Origin: Hymenolepis diminuta
Taxonomy: Eukaryota > Platyhelminthes > Cestoda > Cyclophyllidea > Hymenolepididae
Direction of reading: 5' to 3'
Length of the DNA stretch: 64,000 nucleotides
Assembly (NCBI GenBank): GCA_900708905.1
Contig: CAADRB010000019.1
Coordinates: forward strand, 1,771,161-1,835,160
The notes under the pieces: generated by a model
What the model was told of the DNA's origin: nothing
What the model saw: only the letters and a program-made list of their open reading frames with translations
The model's database searches: none
Part shown: positions 54,979 to 64,000 of the stretch, one piece after another
How the letters are laid out: each line of letters opens with the position of its first letter
Position numbering within the stretch: position 1 is the stretch's first letter
Made by a program: the position numbers and the translations under genes

Positions 54979-55205
54979 GTTTTTCAAATTCCCGGTGTCA
55001 ACTCCAGCACAACCTCTACGCAACGCAAATGGGTAAAGTTCCTTGGTCTCACATTGATTTCAGTCTTGCTGAATCTATCTGGGAAAACTTCTTTCTAATC
55101 CTGGTTGATTCGTATTCAAAGTGGTCAGACCATTACTCCAGATGCTTTGAGAGGCCTCGGAAAAGATCCAAGGTTGGGCCAAAACTCAAATGTATTGATA
55201 AATAA
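54979..55205 (+). mobile_element. Decayed Ty3/gypsy integrase fragment
   Basis: One frame, open between stops at about 54976 and 55203, contains PWSHIDF followed 17 residues later by FFLILVDSYSKW. This is the hallmark of the retrotransposon integrase core (first catalytic Asp in the HIDF motif, then VDSYSKW). The second Asp and the Glu of the triad are missing, and the frame ends about 27 residues later in RPRKRSKVGPKLK. No zinc-binding region, reverse transcriptase or long terminal repeat was found nearby, so this is an old, truncated relic. Identification is from motif shape alone. Confidence 0.5.
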
Positions 55206-55932
55206 CTTTCAAAGGGAGGTGTTGAATGAAAGTGAATAATTTTTATCCAAGAAAAACTAACTTGAAAATTATTGGCAATTGTTCATGAAATTTGTATTTT
55301 GGTAAATGCGATAAATTATATGACCTTTACTTCACACTATTTGGGTAAATTTCGGAGATTGCTTAGTGCCGTTTTATTATTGAATTTGGGGGATTTTGGC
55401 TCCTTCGGAGGCAAAATATAATAAATATATTTCTAGAAGGAACGTTAGGTATTAGAGCACTGATAGAGATTAAGACGGGCTTGACCACAACTTTTTTCTT
55501 AAATCAATAGTAGTCTTGATATTCAACTTGTTTTTTCTATCTACGCAATTTTAGTTAAAGCTGTATGTATTATAATTTTAATGTAGATATCAAAATTAAG
55601 CACTGAATAGGTGTAATTAGATGTGTCAATCCACTCAAGAATTTTACTCAGCCTCTTATATTGTCCTTTAGAATTGGGCAAATATTTTCATTAAATAAAC
55701 ATTATCTGTAATGCAATAACAGCTACATAATGAAAGGGAATATTTATGTCAATTTCAAAGATAAAACGTAGACGACGATATGAAAAAGTTAAATATTGAC
55801 AAATATTTGCTGCTTTAAATAATCAAACCTAAGATTTTAATATTTTTTAAGTCAAGTCAAGATTTGTTTGTACTTTCCAAAATTACCCTGAATGGTAGCT
55901 GGTGCATTTTTGTGTAAAGCATTGCTAGCAGT
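55206..55932 (+). promoter_or_regulatory. Upstream region of the transporter gene
   Basis: AT-rich, with no recognised gene. The transporter ATG at 55933 is only one base after a CAG (GCTAGCAG|T ATG), preceded by a T-rich stretch. That is a possible cis- or spliced-leader acceptor directly before the start codon. No TATA box was singled out. Confidence 0.3.
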
Positions 55933-58900
55933 ATGGTTGGAAGACTGTCAGAAAGCTTAGAGCATGACACTACAAAAAATTATCAGGATAGAGGATGGGC
56001 TTGGGTTGTCATGTGTGGCGCCTTCTTAGTCCATTTTTTGACGGCCGGCTGTGAAAAAGCATTCTCCTTATGGTATATTGAAATCTTGGACGAGTTTGGT
56101 ACAAATTCAGCCACAGCTGCCAGTCTTGGAGGATTCAGTGCTGCAGTTCGTTTAATTTTAGGTAATTATTCGAGTCTTATTATATGATTAATTGTGTGTA
56201 GCTCCGATCACTGTAATACTTTGTGCCAAGTTCACTATTCAATATGTAGTAATGGCTGGCGGATTACTATCATGTATCGGAATGATCATCGCTGCTCGTA
56301 CCACATCGCTTTGGGGTCTTTATGCGGGTTTTGGAATAATATATGGTAATGATTATTACTTTTATTTACTTCTTACTTTAGGATTTGGTCTTACTCTTGT
56401 ATTTACACCTGCCCTCGTCGTATGTACCGTATATTTTGAAAGGCGTCGTGCCACGGCCCTTAGTCTTTCTCTTGCTGGTGCAGGTTTTGGAGCATTTTGC
56501 ATTCCCCAATTAATTACCTATTTACTCCAACTCTATGGCTATCGAGGCGCCATGCTACTAATGGCTGGAATAGCTCTGAACTACGTTGTAAGTGGGGCTA
56601 TATTCTTCACCCCAATAGAAGAAAAAGTGAATAAACCAGAAGATACTGAGGTTAACTTACATAAATCTACATCTTTTGTTATTCGAATTAAATCCAAATT
56701 TGTCTTCCTTGATTTACTCCGAGATGGATGGTTCATGCTCTTCATTTCTTCCTTCATTTTTAATATGATGGGTTCGGGACCCGTTACTACTCTTATTCTT
56801 CACTTTGCTGAAGAACTTGGGGTGAGCCCTTTTGGAAAATCCTCTTAGAAACCCGCTTTGAATTGTTTCTTCTAATGTGAATCTTTTCTTTAGATAAATG
56901 TAAAAGTCTCCGTTTTCCTATTTGCTATTGAAGGGGGTGTTCAAATATTCGCAAGAAGTCTGTCCGGCCTACTTTTTGATCAGAAAGTTATAAAAAAGTA
57001 TCGAGGGATTTTTTGGTGTGTGAATATCATCCTCTCTGCTCTGATTGTATGTTTATTTGCTGCTGCAAATGACTTCACCGCTCTATGTATTCTTATGGGA
57101 TTCAGAGGTCTCTTTTTGGCTATCTATATCTCCCATCAAACGCTCATGACTTGTGACATGTATAACAAACCCAAGGACTCTGGTCTGCTCCCGCATGCAA
57201 TTGGAATGACCCAGCTTTCCAAAGGTATTGGTATCCTTTTGGGATCTATGATTTCTGGTAAGCAAATATTCTTATTTACCTGAATCAATCGAAAAAGTAA
57301 AGGATTATGGTGGCAAGACTTTCTTATTAAAGCATTATTTGTTTACAATAAATGAAGCGTTGTGTTGCAGATAACCTGGGATTCACTTTGAATGTCTGGT
57401 TTTATCGAAAATTTCATCCTTACCATTTATATTCGTCTGTTCATTATATGGGTCATATAGTTTGTTTTGAATTCTTTTATTTGGAGATTTCCTCCCTGAA
57501 ATCATTGGAATATCCTTCTCTTAAGTACTTGTAAATATCTAAACTTAATCTAATTGATTAATCTTCATATTTTGTCTAATTGTTGCTTAATCCTACTGGT
57601 TTTTATTATATAATGCTTGTGCATATTAAGTATTATTAGCGTTTATCTCTTCAGTTTAATTAAGTTTAGAGTTATTTACTATGATTTGCTTCTTTTACCT
57701 TGGGACTTATTGAAAATCTGTTAGATTTGTGAAGTTAAGTCGTTTCTTTGTGTTCCTGAAAGTATTCACTCTATCATTAACATACATGCTTTTGTTTCTG
57801 TTTTGGTCAATTAATTTCTCGTATTCATTCGTCTCCAATACATTGGTGCTTATACATATGAATCCCTGTCTTTGGAACTGGACATTTTTAGATACTCCGT
57901 ATGTCTGGATGATGTCATCTAGATCCGGTTTTCGGGGAGCTCTAAATTGAGACGTATTGGCTATCTGCAAAACTAAACAGATGGTTTCAACTCTTTAGAT
58001 AACGCAGGTTTGAAACCCTCCGGTACTCTTCCAGAGATGTTGATTATGGAAGAATATGATTAAAAGAAGGATGAATATCTCACATTTTCTCAATCAAGCA
58101 CTCTTCTGAAGAACTTTCAACTGCCGCATGTTCGTATTTGTTATAAGAAATCCTCGAAATTCGAATGGGGCACATGCGGATTATGATAAAATACAATTAA
58201 TAACAGGGTGAATATCTCACAGATTCTTAGCAAAATATTATTTAAATCATCATTCTTAACTCAAACACACATATTTTCGAAGCACTTTCCGTCGATGGAC
58301 TCTCGTAATTGTGTATTCATGATGCCGGAATACTTTCTTAGTGCTCTGTTATGCCCTACCATGTCAGAATTGCGAAACTCTCTCTTTATCGGTAGAGGTG
58401 TGGTTTTCGTGTTGAAAACATGACATTCGCTTTGCCTTGCCTGCATTCTTCTGAATAATTTAGTGTTTAACAAATAATCATGAGGGTAGTAGACTTATGA
58501 TTTAATGTTCCAAAGTACACCATCACATGGTAATTGTTACAGATATTCTTCAACTCAGCATAATGTCTTATTACGATTAATCTTTATGTCTACTTTAAGC
58601 GTTCATAGGCTTTATACATCGAAATTCTAAATTTACATATAAATTCAAACCCATTGGCATGATTTCTCGATTTTACTGATCATGGTTAAATTATTGCCTT
58701 CGTCGACATCTATTTACCCAAATTAACTGTAATTTTTAAGTTGCAATAAATTAAATTTTCTTAGATGCACGCTCACTATAATATTAGATCAGTTGATTAA
58801 TATATCGATAACTATTTTATACTTGATTAATCTTTACAAATATGATTGGTGCAGCATAAATTTCTTAAAGAGAAATTAAAGGGCAGGCACGAATCTGTTC

Positions 58901-60093
58901 AAAAATACGCTATAGTCAGCTGTTCTTCTAGATTCACTATTTGCCTAATCAAAAGTAAAAGACGAAGTTAGCCAATTGGATAACTCGTCACCTGCACAAG
59001 TTTCCTAGTGGTTGCTTAAATAACCCTCTTTAAAATCTATTTTCACCTCAAGGTAGGTAGAATAAATAGTTCTTTACCGAACATTTAATGAAAGCAGGCT
59101 TTTGGGATTGATGAATACGCATAGCGATATTAAAAACAAACTTAACTGCAAAAGAGTTTAGAAGTAAAATGGCCATTAGAGTCATATATTTTCTGTTTAC
59201 TTTCTTATCTCTTCGGTATCCCATGATCAGATTGTTCAATAAGATTCTAAAACCCATGACGCTTGACTTGGATAGAGAGAAGGTATCCTGGAGCCGTTTT
59301 TATGAGAAGCTCGCATTCTCCCATCCCTCTTGTTGATCAGAAATAATCAGTGTGGTCGGTCGTCCACATCACTGGATGTGCACAGATTTTTACAACTTTT
59401 TTCCTGTCGACCATTCCGTTTTTAACCATCATTTTCTTTCAATCTTGCCCGCTCATACATTTCTCGCGATTATTGTTGACTTAAATCTTGGGATACAAAA
59501 GATAGTGGAACAAAGAAGAATATCTTAGTAAATATCTGGCTGAGAAACGAACATAGAGTATTATTTTCCATTCAAGAGAGATTCTAAAACTTTTCTTTAG
59601 AAAAATTTTCTATTATAACCCTCTTCCCCTATTCTACCATTATCTATAGGGACCAATTACTCAATTCACCTTTTGAGCCCCTTTATCATCCGATACATCG
59701 GAAATTTAATATTCAGATTTACATTTTATCCTAGGAAATGAACTCATAGCATAGCTTTCTAGTTAAAATCATTAAAAATAACTGGTTTTTTTCGTTTGAT
59801 ATTCAGGAATGCTCAAGGACAGTACAGGTGGATACCGAATTGCCTTTCTCTTTCTCGGACTCAGTCAGATGTTTGGTGCTACGATGGCGTTGCAAGCCAT
59901 CATCTATCGAAAGCACAATTGTTTCTGCAAGACTGACGAAGACAATTCTGTGTCGAGGCTGTCGCATCGACGACAAAGTCAAGAAGCCCTCCTTGCCAAT
60001 GTTGTTGAACCGTCAGATAGGTATACAGTAGAGTTTGATGGAAACGAAAAAGGCGAAATAGAGATTCTTCCAGAGGAAGTACAGAAAGTATAG
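55933..60093 (+). CDS. SLC16-type monocarboxylate transporter
   Basis: A 12-helix plasma-membrane carrier of the major facilitator superfamily. Relatives move lactate, pyruvate or other monocarboxylates with protons, or aromatic amino acids and hormones; the substrate here is not predictable. Exons: 55933-56161, 56202-56345, 56382-56821, 56894-57257, 59807-60093. All phases agree, giving 487 aa. An in-frame TAA six codons upstream supports this ATG. Family signatures: DRGWAWVV at the start of TM1 (the conserved acidic-G-x-W-x-W motif) and YFERRRATALSLSLAGAGFG at about 142-161 (the TM5 motif). TM8 keeps the conserved Arg (Arg292 in FARSLSG). The Asp four residues before it in MCT1-type carriers is Gln288 here, with Glu284 one turn upstream. 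The TM6-TM7 loop is short. The C-terminal tail is acidic and charged (about 60 residues). Introns are 40, 36, 72 and 2549 nt. Confidence 0.93.
57258..59806 (+). other. Last intron of the transporter gene (2549 nt)
   Basis: Bounded by G|GTAAGC and ATTCAG|G, phase 1. The open frames inside it (57352-57534, 57729-57950, 58208-58423) are not exons, as the flanking coding sequence joins cleanly without them. It holds family 2 repeat copy 4 at 59262-59400. A weak, diverged repetition of GTGAATATCTCACA-like sequence occurs at 58067 and 58205. Confidence 0.75.
59262..59400 (+). repeat. Dispersed repeat family 2, copy 4 (in the transporter intron)
   Basis: It shares CTTGACTTGGA, CTCGCATTC, CTCTTGTTGATCA, CAGTGTGGTCGGTCGTCCACATCACTGGATGTGCACAGAT-type blocks with the other three copies. 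It lies in the sense orientation within the transporter's last intron. Confidence 0.5.
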
Positions 60094-60437
60094 AGGTAAG
60101 TGCATCTTTGGATAGCCCTTGTAGACAAGATAGGCAACGCAGTGGGAAAGTTAAGATGTAAATCTCTCATTTGTCTCCAAAAGTATTATTTTTGTCCTCC
60201 CATTAGGCTTCAACGGTCAATGGAGTTCAAAAGTGCACTTGTATTTATAGAATTTTCTGTAATATTTCATCAGTTTCTCACTCAAGATTGTTGAAAAATT
60301 TTGTCCTATTTTTATCGTATAAGGTTTTTTATCAGATGCGACGTTAACATAGAAAAGGCGTGTTTTATTTACCTTTTGATTGTATGTCTTTACTGTAAAA
60401 TGTTTAGTTTCATTTTGAAATATCCGGAGAGAACAGT
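60094..60437 (+). other. 3' UTR of the transporter gene
   Basis: Sequence from the TAG stop to the first canonical AATAAA. No regulatory element was recognised. Frames here on either strand are not supported. Confidence 0.4.
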
Positions 60438-60443
60438 AATAAA
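60438..60443 (+). terminator. Candidate polyadenylation signal of the transporter gene
   Basis: The first AATAAA after the stop codon, 345 nt downstream. Plausible, but the motif is common in this AT-rich DNA. Confidence 0.35.
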
Positions 60444-62910
60444 ATGTTTGGCAAATTTTATTGTTCATTACAGCACGTATTTGCTTATTAACACCATTTA
60501 TATTAAGCAAAATTCATTCGATCTTTCTTAAAACTATTTTTTTTAATCAACATTAATTTAGTTAATTGAGTTGATATTTCATTATCTGACTATGGTCTAA
60601 TTATGAATTCTTGTGAGATTTAATTAGGTCACTTTTCAATACGGTGAAAAGTCGGATTAAATCCACGTAAGTGAATCACCAAACTATATGTTCACTTTGT
60701 TATGCAAATGAACATAAAATTGGTTTTACTTCTTACAATACCGCATCTGATGAATTAGACGATACTGGGAGCATTGTTCGAAATCAATGAATTTTTCTCA
60801 TTTTAATGATCCATGGCGGAAATTGGCAAGTTGAAACCCAGATAACGAATCAGCATACGATTAGGAGAAGGCTATCATCTTTATGATTTTGCTTATATAT
60901 TTTGTGAGTAAGTGAAAGTTCTGGAAAATAGTGTGACTCACATAACTGCGTATATAGACATATGTGCATTAGTAAAAGATTAGTGTTATGTTAATGCATT
61001 TGAAATTGTCTAAACTAAACTAAATTGCTCTTTACAATGAAAGTCTTAAACGCCAGTCGATATCAGATCGAATTTCATTAAAATGTGAGAATAGAGAAAA
61101 TTATCAGTTTCACATTAGACGGAAACTTACGAGATCTACAAATATCATCAATTGTGTATTACTATATCTTGTATGAGAATAAATAGTATTATATTAAGAT
61201 ACAACCAATTATCTAGGCTTTCGTTTATTTGATTTTTAAATTCTATGATTAGACACTCCGTTCCCCATATTTTGGAAGTTATAACTTTCTTTTATATTAA
61301 TAAATTTTACTATGCATAGATTTTGTTAGTTAAGTGGCATTTATCTTTATCGCCTTAATATTATTGAAGAAAATTTTGAAACGAACAAACCATACTGGGT
61401 GGAACTAGACGTAATTTGATCATAAATAAATTTCTTTATTTCTCGCTTTAATATTACCCCAAATTTCGATAGTTTATACTTGCTTGAACTTTATTTTTAA
61501 ACTTATACTATCTTTATTGCTTTTTTCCTTCGTAATTGCAGGTGTTTCAATAAACATCAATAAGTTTGAACTCTTGGCATAATTTTTTGTCATTCTGCTC
61601 CCAATTTTCGACAACTGAGATTGCAAATAAATTTTAATGTCGAACAGGAGATTTGCTTGTTGAGACAGACTATTGGGTTCTAATAACTATAGACTTGGAT
61701 CCCGTGACTTAATGTGTTCAAAGAGTTAGCCTAAAGAAGGTAAAATGATTTTGCTTCATAAGAGTATATCTGATGAAATTGGATTCTAGTAGTTTTGGTG
61801 CATCTGAACTGAATTCACCGAACAGAGTTTATCATTCGTTCACTAGATAATTCTATTACCGTTTTCCACGCTCGTATCTGGGTATGAAATCTCTCCACCA
61901 ATCCATTATCAATTAATCACATATCCAGTCATGTCCATATATACTAAACTTTGTAGGCGCGTGTATATTCTTACTAAAGTAGTTTCACAGGATTTTTGTT
62001 TTCTTGCTATTTAACTTAGATGTCTGCTTTATCTATAGAGAATCACCAAGTGTAGTGGCTTAGGTATTCCAGAAGTCATCGAGGGAGATTATAGAAGCAG
62101 TCAGTTAAAGGCTTTATGGAAAAACGACATTGGTGGAGGAAGGTAAAGAAAGATGACTTTTAGACTTGTGACCTGGCCTGTGTAGTGTTGTAACCTGATG
62201 TGTGCTGGTTGCCAGAGTATCCACTTACATACTCTGCGACGTCATTCAAATTAACCGATTCACTAGCCAATAATATCTAGATCGACTAGTTGACCAATCA
62301 GAGATTATTGGCAACGTAGGAATCTGGTGATTAAGAGGACACGTCAATTAAAACGAACGATAGATAAAGGCCAAAGAAAGTACAATATGAGTCAACATCT
62401 GGGTAGGGATTCGATAACAGAATTTCGTTACGCATTAATTAAAATTTATGAATTAGCGTATTTAAGAGTTACGCTTCAAGTTTAAGGTCATGTCAAAAAT
62501 ACGACTGGGGTTATAGTCTTCAATAGAATATTTAATAAAAAGAAGAGAAAGGTGAATTGGAGAATTTTAGTCTTGAAATCGTTATTTCTACGCATCTCCG
62601 TTTGCGGAAGGAGCCTTAAAATGTCCTTTAGTTATCAGTTCTTGAGATTTTGAGAGCGCTGGGTTGAAACTTATCTTTCAAGGCAAGTGGGTGGAAATTG
62701 CAGTAGATGTTGGAGCATTTATTTGCACTTTCTTCATTTCATCCATTTCAAAATTGTTCGAGTGTAGAAAGTGTGTGTCAAAACTTCTCATATTTAAAAG
62801 ATTGGGTGGTTGTGCCACTCCCATCTTTAGAGTTACAGACTCGTCAATTGCAATAAGCTGGAGAGATATTTTCTAATGGCTAATATAGCCTAACCTACTA
62901 TTTCTTTTAC
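60444..62910. other. Intergenic DNA without a recognised gene
   Basis: AT-rich. Short frames match nothing known. A stretch at 62040-62360 is slightly richer in G and C, without splice-supported coding potential. Confidence 0.6.
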
Positions 62911-63054
62911 ATTTTGACCGTTCTTTCCTTAGATTATCTTGATCCTTATGTTGAAAGACGATGCAAAATATATTTTGTAAAGGTTAAAATAGAAACACAT
63001 TAAATGAAATCCCTTTTATTTCAAATGTTGCCAAGCGCGTTTGACTGACATACA
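62911..63054 (+). repeat. Direct repeat family 4, copy 1
   Basis: Pairs with 63506-63672. Shared blocks are TATCTTGATCCTTA..TTGAAA.GACG, ATGCA.AATAT, and TCAA.TG.TGCCAA followed by GTTTGACTGA. Together they extend over about 140-165 bp with gaps. Confidence 0.55.
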
Positions 63055-63197
63055 GAAATAACAAACACCTTCCAATTTATTCGATTGCCTTAGGATTTTT
63101 ATTTCTAAGGTTAATTGATTTCTGTCTAATATGAGATGGTATGAAGAAAGAACATAGATATACTTATTATATATCCAAATTGTGATTGATCTAATGA

Positions 63198-63223
63198 TAA
63201 TATCATCATAAATGATGATATTA
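63198..63223. repeat. Perfect short palindrome
   Basis: Twelve-base arms (TAATATCATCAT and ATGATGATATTA) around a two-base loop. It lies between the two family 4 repeats. The loop is too small for a microRNA precursor, so it may be a cruciform-prone site or chance in AT-rich DNA. Confidence 0.6.
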
Positions 63224-63505
63224 CGGTGTTCCTAGAAATTTTCAACGGAAAAATATAAGAAAAATTTTTTCCACGTTTATTTACTTGTTTCAGTAAATTC
63301 CAGAAAATATTCCTAGATCTAGTAATGTTGTGCAATATGGAGCGATTGAAAAGTAATTTCAAATGACACTGTGAAAAATGGTTGTTTTAATCACGGGATA
63401 ACATTCGATAAAACAGTTCAAGAAAAGTAGATTATGAAGTCACGGTATTAGGCGTCTTACTTTGTTTGCATTCTGAAAGTTTTAATTTCATCACGTTTCA
63501 CATAC

Positions 63506-63672
63506 ATGTTGGCCCTTTTGTCCCGATGCTATCTTGATCCTTAGATTGAAATGACGGCTTGAAATGCATATTTTAACTAATGGTGGCCGAAAAAGGAACG
63601 CATTAATTGAATGCTTTTTAATATACGATTCTTTTCTCAAGTGCTGCCAATTGTGGTTTGACTGAGAACACA
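63506..63672 (+). repeat. Direct repeat family 4, copy 2
   Basis: The second copy, about 450 bp after the first, with the same order of blocks (CTATCTTGATCCTTAGATTGAAA, then CTGCCAATTGTGGTTTGACTGA). The short frames across it are not conserved between copies. Confidence 0.55.
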
Positions 63673-64000
63673 CTTATTTTATCATTAATATAATATGCCA
63701 ATAACGCTGCACGTTCTTGAATATTTAAACATCTGGAGATCTTTTTTGTGAGCTGCCCTTTAGTCACCTGTGTGTATCTATTTTAGGATTGAAATTACCA
63801 ATTCTTTACCATTTGTGTTATGTGCTCTTTCCCTTAATTGAAACAGAGTTGTTCTATCGCATGTACTCGTCTAATTGGAATACAATCAGTTAAGATATTT
63901 TTTCGTGTCTATCTGCATGACACTTTCCTATTTAAGACCTGCGTGTTCTGTCATGAAAACAACAATTACTGTTCGCTTTTTTCTTTGTAGGTCTTAGAAT
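63673..64000. other. Right edge, no gene seen
   Basis: AT-rich. The window ends in a T-rich tract followed by TTTGTAG|GTCTTAGAAT, which could be a splice acceptor of a gene continuing to the right. There is too little sequence to judge. Confidence 0.3.

Noticed and set aside
1..64000. CRISPR array, operon or prokaryotic mobile system
   Set aside because: No regularly spaced repeats or gene strings. All supported genes are split by introns and belong to animal families.

Overview
The window is eukaryotic, AT-rich, intron-bearing DNA. The best guess is a parasitic flatworm, with a low-GC, Hymenolepis-like tapeworm favoured over a fluke. The basis is a mix of very short introns (34-40 nt) and kilobase introns in the same genes, long AT-rich gene-poor stretches, modest repeat content, and an assembly gap of 41 Ns (42257-42297). 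The taxon is an inference, not a match. Four protein-coding genes can be supported by splice-consistent reading frames.

Layout. Positions 1-8950 hold no recognisable gene, only a GC-richer promoter-like island near 60-560. A protocadherin-like receptor lies on the minus strand at 9075-17176 (two coding exons, one 5-kb phase-0 intron, about 1037 aa). Its putative promoter is near 17.86-18.1 kb. From there to 47.3 kb is a gene desert of about 29 kb. It contains interspersed copies of at least three short diverged repeat families, a GC-richer island at 36.7-36.95 kb, and three weak exon-like islands on the plus strand. At 47284-49018 (+) is a five-exon gene for a DUF4097/FAM185A-like protein, probably mitochondrial. 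It lies tail to tail, with 142 bp between stop codons, with RIOK2 on the minus strand (49161-52461, six exons, 526 aa), an atypical kinase of 40S ribosome maturation. A decayed Ty3/gypsy integrase fragment lies at about 54979-55205. An SLC16-type monocarboxylate transporter follows on the plus strand (55933-60093, five exons, 487 aa). The last 3.9 kb have no gene, but carry a direct repeat pair at 62.9-63.7 kb and a short palindrome.

The genes are not functionally linked: adhesion receptor, putative mitochondrial protein, ribosome-biogenesis kinase, metabolite transporter. I saw no CRISPR array, operon, tRNA, rRNA or coherent novel gene system. The observations most worth a check are the unreported-looking interspersed repeats, the near-minimal introns (one free of stops and in frame), lineage-specific insertions in the RIO2 kinase fold, a substituted TM8 acidic residue in the transporter, and possible distant exons in the desert.
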